NCBI GenBank assembly: GCA_026708115.1
Contig: JAPOVL010000051.1
Coordinates: 33,653-97,652, forward strand
Direction: 5' to 3'
Length of the DNA stretch: 64,000 bases
From: Chloroflexota bacterium
GTDB taxonomy: Bacteria > Chloroflexota > Anaerolineae > Aggregatilineales > Phototrophicaceae
The position numbers were made by a program, and so were the translations under genes. Each line of letters opens with the position of its first letter. Position 1 is the stretch's first letter. This document shows, piece by piece, positions 25,171 through 33,697 of this stretch. The notes below the pieces were generated by a model. That model was not told the origin of the DNA, ran no database searches, and was given only the letters and a program-made list of their open reading frames with translations.

Positions 25171-25398
25171 GTGTTCAAGTGGATTTTGTTGCGAGCGATC
25201 CGTGGCTACAAGCGAATTTTGTCGCCGTTATTGCCATCCGCTTGCCGATTCACGCCAACATGTTCCGCCTATGCTTACGAGGCAATTGAAGTCTATGGAC
25301 CTGCGCGAGGCGCATGGATGGGATTGCGGCGGATATTGAGATGCCATCCGCTTAACCCAGGTGGTTATGATCCCGTTCCCCCAAGGAGTGATGCTTGA
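25171..25398 (+). CDS. yidD: membrane protein insertion efficiency factor YidD
   Basis: 75 residues, GTG start. Characteristic pattern: RAIRGYKRILSPLLPSACRF, then PTCSAYAYEAIEVYG and a C-terminal RRILRCHPLNPGGYDPVP. All conserved cysteines are present. It is a peripheral membrane helper of YidC-dependent insertion. The stop overlaps the TTG start of the next gene. Confidence 0.95.
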   Translation: MFKWILLRAIRGYKRILSPLLPSACRFTPTCSAYAYEAIEVYGPARGAWMGLRRILRCHPLNPGGYDPVPPRSDA

Positions 25399-26570
25399 AC
25401 TTGACGACACATAGGCGAATTCGCTTGGGCATAATCATGCTGCTTTTTGCGCTGACCGCGACGTCTTGTGTCGGAACGCGCATGGGTGTCAGTTGGCCAT
25501 CGGTCGGGCTGATTGACCTCGATGGCCAGGAACACATCTCACTGTCATACAACGACCAGGTCGCAATACTGAGCCCGGCAAATGGCGTGCCGGCCAGATT
25601 GATCAATCCTGAAAGTGGCAGGCCAATACGCGATAGCGAAAACAATCCGCGCAGTTGGGTGCTTTCGGGCGCCTCCTATGACAACGCGCAGTTTTACGCC
25701 TTGCCCATACGGCTGGACGAGGAAACGCTTTTGGTCGCTGACCATAACAAAAGGCTGCTGAAGGTCGATGCCGTCGTGGCAGAAGTGCAGCGCGCCATAC
25801 CTGTTGCCGATCAAGTCGTCGCCAGCATGCTCGAGGTCGAGGACGTCATCTACGTTCCCTATCAGAATGGCGGTCTGAGAGCGACTTCAAAGATCGACTT
25901 CAGCGAATTGTGGACCTTCCCCACGAGCGGGGGCATTTGGGCGCGGCCGCTCTCGGTGGACGGCATGATCTTTGTACCCTCGATGAATCATCAGTTGTAC
26001 GCGATTGATCGGGCAAGCGGCGCGCAGTTGTGGTCGGTCGACTTGGGCGGAAGCGTCGCCTCCACCCCGTTGCTGGCAAACGGCCGTCTATATGTCGGTA
26101 GCTTTAACAAGTCCTTTTTTGAGATATCGCTTGATGGCCAGATCCTGAGCAAATACGACACGCAGAATTGGGTCTGGGGCACCCCGGCGATTGACCAGAA
26201 TGGGGTCATATACGTCGCGGATCTCGGCGGATATGTGCATGCGCTTGATACGCGCGGCGGCCTGGCCGAACGCTGGTCCGTGCAGGTGGCGGAAAGAGGC
26301 ATTCAGGCGGGACCGCTGTTTTATGACGGGCGCGTGATCGTTTCTTCGCGTGATGGCAAGGTCTATTGGCTGGACAGCCGCGATGGCGAGTTGATAAATG
26401 CGCGCGAAATCGAAGGAGCGCCAGAGTTGCTTGGCAACTTGCTGTTATTGGAGCCAAGCGCGACCATGGATATCGATGAACCCTTGATCATTGTAAGTTC
26501 AGTCGATCCTGGCAAGCTGTTAATCGCGTTTGGAGTCGATGGGCGCCAAACCTGGGTATACCCTCGTTAG
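25395..26570 (+). CDS. PQQ-like beta-propeller lipoprotein (BamB-like)
   Basis: 391 residues, TTG start six bases after AGGAG and overlapping the yidD stop by four bases. A signal peptide with hydrophobic core GIIMLLFALTATSC ends in a lipobox-like ATSC (C25). The rest is a propeller of repeated beta units: GMIFVPSMNHQLYAIDRASG and AQLWSVDLGGSVASTPLLAN, GRLYVGSFNKSFFEISLDG, GVIYVADLGGYVHALD, GRVIVSSRDGKVYWLDSRDG. It resembles BamB and PQQ-dependent dehydrogenase propellers but lacks dehydrogenase residues. Between yidD and yidC, a role in folding or checking inserted or secreted proteins is plausible, not shown. Confidence 0.8.
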   Translation: MNLTTHRRIRLGIIMLLFALTATSCVGTRMGVSWPSVGLIDLDGQEHISLSYNDQVAILSPANGVPARLINPESGRPIRDSENNPRSWVLSGASYDNAQFYALPIRLDEETLLVADHNKRLLKVDAVVAEVQRAIPVADQVVASMLEVEDVIYVPYQNGGLRATSKIDFSELWTFPTSGGIWARPLSVDGMIFVPSMNHQLYAIDRASGAQLWSVDLGGSVASTPLLANGRLYVGSFNKSFFEISLDGQILSKYDTQNWVWGTPAIDQNGVIYVADLGGYVHALDTRGGLAERWSVQVAERGIQAGPLFYDGRVIVSSRDGKVYWLDSRDGELINAREIEGAPELLGNLLLLEPSATMDIDEPLIIVSSVDPGKLLIAFGVDGRQTWVYPR

Positions 26571-26593
26571 CCTTTCGACGGGAGCACTGTGGC

Positions 26594-27499
26594 ATGTGGG
26601 ATATCATCCTTAACCCCTTCGTGACAATCCTGACCTGGTTATACGCCCTGCTTAACCAGGATATCGTTCTTGCGATTGTCGTCTTGACAGTGATTATTCG
26701 TTTCTTGACTTATCCATTGCTGGCAAAACAGCAAGAGTCTTCGCGCAAGATGCAACAGATACAGCCCCAGTTGAAGAAGCTGCAGGAGAAATACAAGAAC
26801 GACAAGGAGAAACTCTCCCAAGCTCAAATGAAGTTGTACCGGGAGAACAAAGTTAATCCGGTTGGCGGCTGCTTTCCTCTGGTGATCCAGTTCCCGATAT
26901 TGATTGGTTTGTATCAGGCGATATTCTTCGCCCTAGCTGCGACCCCCTTCCAGTTGATTGATCTGTCCGAGCGTTTGCTCATCCCGGGCCTGGATGCCTT
27001 GATTCCCTTGCAAAGAATGTGGAGCCCGATACCGGGGCTGACGCAGCTCTTGCCCGAAATGGATCTGACGCTGCCGCCAACGGCGAACCCCTCTTACGCG
27101 CTGGTCCTGCCGCTCCTGGTCCTTGTTACGACCTGGGCGCAGTCCAAGCTGACTATGGCTACGACCAAGGGAAAGAGCGACAAGAAAGATGACGACGATG
27201 ATGAGGATAGCGGCAGTGGCGTAGGTGGCCAAGCGCAAGCCATGACAAAAAGCATGACCACCATTATGCCCATCATGTTTGGCGCCTTCTCGCTGTCGTT
27301 TTCGGTAGGGCTGTCAATTTATTTCGTCACTTCCAATTTGATTGGCATTGTTCAATACAGCCCGCAGGGGCGGCAATTACTGGACAAGGTATTTAGAAAA
27401 AAGCAGACCGACGATGTGATTGTCGATGTTGAACTCGAGGATGACAAACCGGCAAAGAAACCGCGCCGGTCCAGAAAAAAGAAGCCTCGCAGGAAGTAA
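26594..27499 (+). CDS. yidC: membrane protein insertase YidC/Oxa1
   Basis: 301 residues, the short form without the periplasmic P1 domain of proteobacteria. The first core helix (about 22-43) carries the conserved arginine (VLTVIIRFLTYPLL, R36). A charged coiled coil follows (QPQLKKLQEKYKNDKEKL), then GGCFPLVIQFPILIGLYQAIFFAL (about 90-113) and the late helices (IMPIMFGAFSLSFSVGLSIYFVTSN). An Asp/Glu-rich loop (about 195-207) interrupts the usual spacing, and the tail is very basic, as in ribosome-binding Oxa1 types. Confidence 0.93.
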   Translation: MWDIILNPFVTILTWLYALLNQDIVLAIVVLTVIIRFLTYPLLAKQQESSRKMQQIQPQLKKLQEKYKNDKEKLSQAQMKLYRENKVNPVGGCFPLVIQFPILIGLYQAIFFALAATPFQLIDLSERLLIPGLDALIPLQRMWSPIPGLTQLLPEMDLTLPPTANPSYALVLPLLVLVTTWAQSKLTMATTKGKSDKKDDDDDEDSGSGVGGQAQAMTKSMTTIMPIMFGAFSLSFSVGLSIYFVTSNLIGIVQYSPQGRQLLDKVFRKKQTDDVIVDVELEDDKPAKKPRRSRKKKPRRK

Positions 27500-27538
27500 G
27501 CTGTTGCATCGGGCGCATCGACGACAGAGGATGACAAC

Positions 27539-28279
27539 ATGGAAATGATAGAAGTGACCGGTAACTCGGTCGAATCAGCCATTAGCAAGGGATTGGCCGA
27601 ATTGAACGCGGCGCCTGCGGACGTGATGATTGAAGTCCTGGAAGAACCAAATACGGGACTCTTCGGTTTTGGCGCGCGGGAAGCGCGCGTCCGTATGGTG
27701 CTGATCGGGAGGCGAAAGACGGCAGAGCCGGACATTGACAGCGCGGACGAAACGCAGAGCGATGATCTCCCCTCTGAAACTGCTCTTAAAACTGTACCTG
27801 AGGAAGAACTCGGCGATGATGCCATCGTCGGTAAACAAGTTCTCGAAGAATTGCTCGGCAAAATGGGGGTAGACGCGCGCGTCAGCGTACACCTGACGGA
27901 TGACGATGCAGACGGTGAAGATCCCCACTGGATGCTGAATGTGACGGGCGATGGCATTAATCGCTTGATCGGCAGGCGTGGAGAAACATTGTCGTCCTTG
28001 CAATACATCGTTCGGCTGATCTGCAGCCGCCGCTTGCAGCGGCGCGCGAATATTATCGTGGACGCCGCAGGGTATAAAGCCGGCCGTTCAAAACGCCTGC
28101 GTGGTCTGGCTAATCGCATGGCCAAGCAGGCGGTGCAACAGGGTCGCACGATTACACTCGAGCCGATGCACCCGAATGAACGCCGCATCATCCACTTGAC
28201 GCTGCGGGGTCGCCAAGATGTTACGACGCGCAGCATTGGAGAGGGACGTACCCGCAAAGTTACCATCGTTCCCAAATGA
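27539..28279 (+). CDS. jag: RNA-binding protein Jag/KhpB
   Basis: 246 residues: Jag_N domain (1-50, EVTGNSVESAISKGLAEL, GLFGFGAREARV), an acidic linker (60-95), a KH domain (about 100-170, NRLIGRRGETLSSLQYIV) and an R3H domain (about 180-245, with HPNERRIIHLTL). KhpB with KhpA binds many RNAs and affects cell division in Firmicutes. Last gene of the operon, followed by a terminator. Confidence 0.93.
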   Translation: MEMIEVTGNSVESAISKGLAELNAAPADVMIEVLEEPNTGLFGFGAREARVRMVLIGRRKTAEPDIDSADETQSDDLPSETALKTVPEEELGDDAIVGKQVLEELLGKMGVDARVSVHLTDDDADGEDPHWMLNVTGDGINRLIGRRGETLSSLQYIVRLICSRRLQRRANIIVDAAGYKAGRSKRLRGLANRMAKQAVQQGRTITLEPMHPNERRIIHLTLRGRQDVTTRSIGEGRTRKVTIVPK

Positions 28280-28312
28280 CCGATTGCGGCGATCAATACC
28301 GATATCATCTGG

Positions 28313-28341
28313 AGACGCAGTTGCTGCGTCTTTATTTTCTT
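28313..28341 (+). terminator. rho-independent terminator of the rpmH-jag operon
   Basis: AGACGCAG (28313-28320) / CTGCGTCT (28324-28331), tight 3-base loop, then TTATTTTCTT. The T-run merges with the left end of hairpin repeat C. Confidence 0.8.
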
Positions 28342-28430
28342 ATTTGAGAAACCGCGTCGCTCATGCGACGAGAAGGCTGGTTATTTTGTGTGAGCGCGCC
28401 AGACCTTTTCGCTGCCGCCGAGCGGCTTTT
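28331..28430 (+). repeat. dispersed hairpin repeat, copy C
   Basis: Best-formed copy: AAACCG, hairpin CGTCGC-TCAT-GCGACG, GAAGGCTGGTTATTTTGTGTG, AGCGCGCCAGACCTTTTCG, and hairpin GCCGC-CGA-GCGGC. It lies between jag and the sugar kinase. Confidence 0.8.
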
Positions 28431-28542
28431 ATGGAACCGCTTTACCTGTGCAAGGATAAGCCTGGTTTTGCTCACTGCCCGCGTCATACCTGCCGCTTTT
28501 CTGCCGGTTACGTACCGATCAGCTGCAATCGCTTGAATTCGC

Positions 28543-29397
28543 ATGAACGCAAATAGCGAGATTGATGTCTTGCTTGTTGGCCACATGACGGCTGACCTTG
28601 TACCTGGCGGCAAGATGCTCGGCGGCACGGTTGCTTATGCCGCGCCGACATACGCGGCCTTTGGCCACCGAGTCGGCATTTTGACCAGCGCTGCTTTTGA
28701 CGAGACCTTGCTCGGCCAGCTTCTGCGCTTTGGCAAAGTGGTTTCGCTGCCGTCGGCTTCCTCGTTGACATACGAAAACGTATACAGCGATCACGGGCGA
28801 CAGCAGTTCGTCCGCGCGACGGCATGCGATCTCCGCTTCGGCGACCTGCCAAATGCCTGGCTTAACGCGCCTTTTGTGCACTTGGGTCCCCTGGCGGCCG
28901 AGCTTGACCCGCTGGACATGGCGCGCAACTTTCCGCATGCTACAGTGATGTTGACCCTGCAGGGTCTGATGCGACAATGGGGGGCAGACGGCTTAGTTCG
29001 CTTCCGGCCCTGGTTCGATGCCGATGCCTTGAGGCTAATTGACATTGTCGTCTTTAGTCAGGAAGATGTACAGCAGTATCCCCAGCTGACTGAGAAAGTG
29101 CGCGGCCTATCCAAGCACCTGATTGTTACCAACGGTCGGCACGGCGGCACGTACTACAACTCCGGAGAGGAGATGCGATATGCGAGTTTAGAGGTTGTTC
29201 CGCTGGACTTGACCGGTGCCGGCGACGTCTTCGCTGCATCGCTGCTCGGCGTCCTGCCCTTGGTCGGCAACGACGTGCGAAAGGCAGTCAGCCTTGCCGG
29301 GCGCCTGGCCGCCTATTCTGTAACGCGCAGCGGCGTCGATAGCGCGCCCACTCCAGACGAAATCGCCGCTGCTATCAAGCGCTTTCAAGGAGGATGA
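28543..29397 (+). CDS. PfkB-family sugar or nucleoside kinase
   Basis: 284 residues with the ribokinase fold: the N-terminal strand IDVLLVGHMTADLVPG, MLGGTVAYAAPTYAAFG for the substrate-binding glycine pair, and the second signature LTGAGDVFAASLLG (about 218-231), which includes the anion hole and catalytic Asp. The usual lid and AxNxA stretch are less clear, as in several PfkB relatives of unknown substrate. A plain ATG without good ribosome binding site; the amidohydrolase follows after three bases, so the two form an operon. Confidence 0.8.
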   Translation: MNANSEIDVLLVGHMTADLVPGGKMLGGTVAYAAPTYAAFGHRVGILTSAAFDETLLGQLLRFGKVVSLPSASSLTYENVYSDHGRQQFVRATACDLRFGDLPNAWLNAPFVHLGPLAAELDPLDMARNFPHATVMLTLQGLMRQWGADGLVRFRPWFDADALRLIDIVVFSQEDVQQYPQLTEKVRGLSKHLIVTNGRHGGTYYNSGEEMRYASLEVVPLDLTGAGDVFAASLLGVLPLVGNDVRKAVSLAGRLAAYSVTRSGVDSAPTPDEIAAAIKRFQGG

Positions 29398-29400
29398 GCT

Positions 29401-31002
29401 TTGATTGATATGATTCTCTTCAACGGTAACATCATCACACTCGACGCCCGACTGCCGAAAGCCACCGCCCTGGCGACGGCATATGGGCGCATAGCGGCCC
29501 TCGGCGACGAGGCCGAGATGCGCCGCTTGGCCGGGCCTGATACGGTCGAAGTCAACCTGGATGGGAAAACGGTTCTTCCCGGCTTGACAGACGCTCATAT
29601 TCACTGGGAATGGCAAGCGCGCGCTCTGCGCTCTGTCGATGTGTTTGAAGTGCCCAGCAAAGAGATCGCATTGGAGCGTGTAGGCGATCGCGCGGCTGCG
29701 ACGCCGGCGGGCGAATGGATTACTGGACAGGGATGGGCTCAGGATTTGTGGCCGGATCGCGCTTTCCCGACAAGATTCGATCTGGACGCTGTCGCTCCGG
29801 AGAATCCGGTGGTCTTGTTCGCAAAGAGCGGGCACGCGGACTGGGTCAATTCCAGGGCGCTTGAAGTTGCCGGCATTACAACGTCCACGGCGGATCCTGA
29901 AGGCGGCCAAATTGTGCGCGATGGCGCTGGCGAAGCTACCGGAATTCTTCTTGAAACGGCGGGCGACCTGGTAAAGGCGGCAGTACCCGATCCGACCAGC
30001 GCGCAATTGGCGGAGATGATGGCGGAGGCCCAGAAAGAAGCGCTCGCCTGTGGCATCACAATGATCCATGATTTTGACGACCCCTCCTGCCTGGTTTCGC
30101 TGCAACTGCTGCGCGAGCAAGGTCGGCTGGGCTTGCGCGCGCTCAAGCATATCAATCTGAACTGGTTGGACGCGGCCCTAGAATCGGGCATCCGCAGCGG
30201 CTTCGGCGACGACTGGATCCGTTTCGGCGCGCTGAAACTCTTTGCCGACGGCGCCTTGGGGCCAAAGACCGCGCTCATGTTCGAGCCATACATTGGCGAA
30301 CCGGAAAACTACGGTATGGCTTTGGTTGATAAGGAAGAGATGGTCGAACATGTTAGCCGCGCGAGCGCGCTTGGTCTGTCGTCGACGATTCACGCTATCG
30401 GCGACAAAGCAGTTCATGACGTGCTGGATGTGTACGAAAGCGTCCGCCGCGAGGAACAAGCCCGGGGCGAAGCGCGAACAAGCCGCCGACACCGCATCGA
30501 GCACGTTCAGATCATTCACCCGGGGGACGCGGGCCGCTTGGCCGAACTGGATATTATCGCTTCAATGCAGCCGATTCATGCCACGTCGGACATGGCAACT
30601 GCCGATCGCTATTGGGGCGATCGCACAGCCTACGCATACAACCCGCGCATGCAATTGGATCATGGAGCGCGGATCGCCTTCGGTTCGGACGCGCCGGTCG
30701 AGCCTTTTAATCCCTGGCTGGGTATTCACACGGCCGTTACGCGCCAACGCAATGGGCAACCCCCTGACGGCTGGCGCCCGGAAGCGCGACTGGGCTTGCA
30801 CGAGGCTTTGCTAGGCTTTACGCAAGGACCAGCCTACGCCGCCGGCATGGAAGACCGACTGGGCAGGCTGGCGCCCGGGTATCTCGCAGACATGATCGTT
30901 GTCGATTGCGACCCCTACGGGCTCCCGCCCGAAGAATTGGCCACAGTCAAGGTACTGGGCGCCATTGTTGACGGGAAATGGCGCCATCGCGTATTCGATT
31001 GA
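29401..31002 (+). CDS. metal-dependent amidohydrolase, YtcJ-like
   Basis: 533 residues. AGGAGG stands seven bases before a TTG, which I take as the start (ATG three codons later is the alternative). The first metal motif is HIH in PGLTDAHIHW (near residue 65); later ligands appear in HAIGDKAVHDV, RIEHVQIIHP and GSDAPVEPFNPW. This order and the EWITGQGWAQDLWPD segment fit the YtcJ branch of the amidohydrolase superfamily, whose members act on formamides or N-acyl compounds. Substrate unknown; coupling to a PfkB kinase gives no firm clue. Confidence 0.85.
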   Translation: MIDMILFNGNIITLDARLPKATALATAYGRIAALGDEAEMRRLAGPDTVEVNLDGKTVLPGLTDAHIHWEWQARALRSVDVFEVPSKEIALERVGDRAAATPAGEWITGQGWAQDLWPDRAFPTRFDLDAVAPENPVVLFAKSGHADWVNSRALEVAGITTSTADPEGGQIVRDGAGEATGILLETAGDLVKAAVPDPTSAQLAEMMAEAQKEALACGITMIHDFDDPSCLVSLQLLREQGRLGLRALKHINLNWLDAALESGIRSGFGDDWIRFGALKLFADGALGPKTALMFEPYIGEPENYGMALVDKEEMVEHVSRASALGLSSTIHAIGDKAVHDVLDVYESVRREEQARGEARTSRRHRIEHVQIIHPGDAGRLAELDIIASMQPIHATSDMATADRYWGDRTAYAYNPRMQLDHGARIAFGSDAPVEPFNPWLGIHTAVTRQRNGQPPDGWRPEARLGLHEALLGFTQGPAYAAGMEDRLGRLAPGYLADMIVVDCDPYGLPPEELATVKVLGAIVDGKWRHRVFD

Positions 31003-31026
31003 ACTTCGACCGACCGCGCCGGCTCA

Positions 31027-31665
31027 TTACGTCAGCGCTGCCGAGCTGAAGACAACGCGAAATGGCCGGCAGTATATCACCACGCTCCGATACTGGCTCA
31101 AGTCGACGTCAACAGGAATCTCGTAGTTTTGGTTGCCGACATTGCCCTTTAGCGCGCCGAGGTGCACTTCGTTGTTGCCCAGGCCGGCAAAGGTGCTCGT
31201 CGGATTCTCGGTCGACAGATAGACATGCAGATCCGGTCCATTCTTGGAGCGAAAGTCCTCAAATCGCAAGACACGATCACCGTCAGGCAATTCGTAGATC
31301 GTGGCCGTACCCACAGCGCCGTGGATAGGATCAATGTCGATGAATGAACCCGACGAATGCACCAGCGGCTCGGCTGGCATTTCGGGCGGCATTTCCTGCT
31401 CTGCTGGCGGCACAACGACATCCGCCCCGGTCTGGGCCAGGGCGACTTCTTTCGCCATGTCCTTGTTTTCCTTCGCCATGGCTACCAGCGCGTCTTTTTC
31501 CTCTTCGGGCATGTTGCGCACGGCATCGCGCTGTTCACTGGTCAATCCGGGGAAAGCCTCGTCTACTTCGTTGGTAACGAAGTAGAGCCAGGGTTTGGTA
31601 ACAACCAGCCCCGCGACAACGATGATGATCACGGCTATGCCGATGATGGCCCGATTCCGTCTCAT
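31027..31665 (-). CDS. membrane-anchored DM13-domain protein
   Basis: 212 residues from the ATG at 31665, chosen because AAAGGGGGA precedes it (an upstream Met at 31686 is in frame). A single membrane helix (about 6-25, IIGIAVIIIVVAGLVV) anchors a coiled, acidic linker. The C-terminal 105 residues are a DM13 domain: GSFIDIDPIHGAVGTATIYEL, RFEDFRSKNGPDLHVYLS, LKGNVGNQNYEIP, then YRSVVIYCRPFRVVFSSA with the conserved cysteine. DM13 proteins are thought to be redox or electron-transfer modules at the cell surface. Convergent with the amidohydrolase and divergent from tpx. Confidence 0.85.
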   Translation of the reverse strand: MRRNRAIIGIAVIIIVVAGLVVTKPWLYFVTNEVDEAFPGLTSEQRDAVRNMPEEEKDALVAMAKENKDMAKEVALAQTGADVVVPPAEQEMPPEMPAEPLVHSSGSFIDIDPIHGAVGTATIYELPDGDRVLRFEDFRSKNGPDLHVYLSTENPTSTFAGLGNNEVHLGALKGNVGNQNYEIPVDVDLSQYRSVVIYCRPFRVVFSSAALT

Positions 31666-31708
31666 GGAGATTCCCCCTTTGTTCATGTGAAAACAGTGCT
31701 GTCTATGG

Positions 31709-31743
31709 TATCACCTTGATACAGATGACTATGGGTCTATAAT
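31709..31743 (+). promoter_or_regulatory. promoter of tpx with palindrome over the -35 box
   Basis: TTGATA at 31716-31721, 16-base spacer, TATAAT at 31738-31743. The -35 box is the right arm of TATCA-CCT-TGATA (31709-31721), which could be an operator. The start codon is at 31802. Confidence 0.55.
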
Positions 31744-31801
31744 TCTCATCATAACCGATACAATGTAAATATCCCATTAGCAGAACAAAGGAGCGCAAGA
31801 A

Positions 31802-32314
31802 ATGGCACGCAAAGGATTAATGGTTGGAGACAGCGAACATCATGTTCAAAACGAAATGCTTCAAACCGGAACAGCCGCGCCGGACTTTAACTTGATTGCC
31901 AATGACCTCAGTTCAAAGTCCCTGGCCGACTATGGCGATCAGGTCAAGATCATCAGTGTGATTCCGTCGATCGACACCGGCGTTTGTTCCGTCCAGACTC
32001 GGCGCTTCAACGAAGAAGCGGCTGCCTTGGACAACACGGTTGTCTTGACCGTGAGCGCGGATATGCCCTTCGCCCTGGGCCGCTTCTGCAGCGCCGAAGG
32101 CATCGAAAACACCGAGACGCTCTCAACGCAGCGCGACATGAAGTTCGCCGATGACTACGGCGTCCACGATACGGAATGGCGCATCTGCCAGCGCGCGGTA
32201 TTCGTGATCGATCAAGGCAACGTCATGCGGCACGCCGAGTACGTCGACGTCATTGGCGACGAAGTCGATTACGACACTGCCTTGACGACAGCGCGCGAGC
32301 TGGCGTCCGGCTAG
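31802..32314 (+). CDS. tpx: thiol peroxidase (atypical 2-Cys peroxiredoxin)
   Basis: 170 residues. Reduces hydrogen and lipid peroxides using thioredoxin. The peroxidatic cysteine is C62 (SIDTGVCSVQTRRFNEEA) and the resolving cysteine C96 (GRFCSAEG), the spacing expected for Tpx. The usual start pattern and the DxEWxI-type C-terminal half are present (YGVHDTEWRICQRAVFVID). An M29 aminopeptidase gene follows 26 bp downstream. Confidence 0.93.
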   Translation: MARKGLMVGDSEHHVQNEMLQTGTAAPDFNLIANDLSSKSLADYGDQVKIISVIPSIDTGVCSVQTRRFNEEAAALDNTVVLTVSADMPFALGRFCSAEGIENTETLSTQRDMKFADDYGVHDTEWRICQRAVFVIDQGNVMRHAEYVDVIGDEVDYDTALTTARELASG

Positions 32315-32340
32315 CCCGACACGAGACCATCGGAAAAACC

Positions 32341-33444
32341 ATGAGCGATACCAGACGCCGAAAGTTGGCGCGCTTGCTAGTTGAATACTCAACCCAGGTG
32401 CGGCCGGGAGATTGGGTAGGGATTCTTGGCAACTTTGGATCCCTGCCGATTCTGCGCGATATCTATGAAGCGGTAGTCGACGCTGGCGGCTTCCCCAGCC
32501 TCTTCGTCGAGGACGAGCAGATGCAGCGCTATTTGCTGCGCAACGCCAACGATCATCAGATGCAGTGGATAGATCCGCGCATGCGGCTCTATGTAGACGA
32601 GGCCGACGTCTATATTCGGGCCCTGGCGCAAGAAAATACCCGAGCGATGACCGGCATTGACGCGGAGCGATTGCAGCTGCAGCAAGCTGCCCAACGCGAG
32701 ATTCTGCAGACCAGATTGCAGCGCTCCTCCAGGGGAGAGTTCCGCTGGGTGGGAACGCTCTACCCGACGCAGGCATCGGCCCAGGAAGCCAATATGAGCT
32801 TCGAGGAATATGAAGACTTCGTCTACCGCGCTTGCTTCTGCGATCAGGAGGACCCGGCCGGGCAGTGGCGCCAGCTGAGCGCAATGCAGCAGCACAAGGT
32901 CGATTACCTGGCCGGCAAGCAGCATATTCAACTGAATGGGCCCAACATCGAACTGGAATTGAGTATCGACGGACGCCGCTTTATCAATAGCGACGGCAAG
33001 CGCAATATGCCCAGCGGCGAGATTTTCACCGGTCCCGTTGAAAACAGCGTCAACGGCTGGGTGCGCTTTACCTATCCGGCAATTGTCAGTGGTCGAGCCG
33101 TCAGCGGCATCGAGCTAACCTTCGCCGAAGGCAAGGTGACCGAAGCGTCGGCCGAGATGAACGAAGATCTGCTGCACGCCCAGTTAAACACCGACGACGG
33201 CGCGCGCTACCTGGGCGAATTCGCAATCGGCACCAATTTCGGGATCGACCGTTTCACTGGCAGCGTCCTCTATGACGAAAAGATTGGCGGTACTGTTCAT
33301 ATGGCGATCGGCATGGGCTACCCGGAGACGGGCAGCCGCAATACCAGCGCAGTTCATTGGGACATGATCTGCGACATGCGGACGGATAGCGCAATCACTG
33401 TCGATGGCGAGCTCTTTTACGAGAACGGCGCCTTCACAATCTAA
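32341..33444 (+). CDS. M29-family aminopeptidase
   Basis: 367 residues, thermophilic aminopeptidase (AmpS/T) type with two metal ions. An open frame extends upstream into tpx, but homology starts at MSDTRRRKLARLLVEYS (VRPGDWVGI follows). Metal and catalytic residues are in the C-terminal half: TEASAEMNEDLL, YLGEFAIGTN, and GGTVHMAIGMGYPETGS with NTSAVHWDMICDM. Typical for the family is cleavage of N-terminal residues from small peptides in the cytoplasm. Probably co-transcribed with tpx. Confidence 0.9.
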   Translation: MSDTRRRKLARLLVEYSTQVRPGDWVGILGNFGSLPILRDIYEAVVDAGGFPSLFVEDEQMQRYLLRNANDHQMQWIDPRMRLYVDEADVYIRALAQENTRAMTGIDAERLQLQQAAQREILQTRLQRSSRGEFRWVGTLYPTQASAQEANMSFEEYEDFVYRACFCDQEDPAGQWRQLSAMQQHKVDYLAGKQHIQLNGPNIELELSIDGRRFINSDGKRNMPSGEIFTGPVENSVNGWVRFTYPAIVSGRAVSGIELTFAEGKVTEASAEMNEDLLHAQLNTDDGARYLGEFAIGTNFGIDRFTGSVLYDEKIGGTVHMAIGMGYPETGSRNTSAVHWDMICDMRTDSAITVDGELFYENGAFTI

Positions 33445-33697
33445 ACCCCGAATTACTTGTAGCAATCGGGATCAGATCGACGTCAGCGGCCAAGGAGTCG
33501 CTGACGACTGTTGCGATTGTCCAATTTCACAGGTCGATTCCTCTTATTGCCAGCGGCAGTCAATCAACTGGATCCGCCCATGTCCGCGGCCGATTCATGC
33601 GCGTCTCGGCTTGCGGGTTTCGCGAGATTCGCCCATTATCGATAGCGAAACATAAATCCGCTGAAGACATAAACTTAAGCTGCCAGGGGAGCGCTGC

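Noticed and set aside
28218..28556. ORF of 112 codons across the end of jag and repeat C
   Set aside because: It translates the terminator and hairpin repeat and overlaps two real genes; its peptide similarity to the GNAT extension comes only from the repeat.
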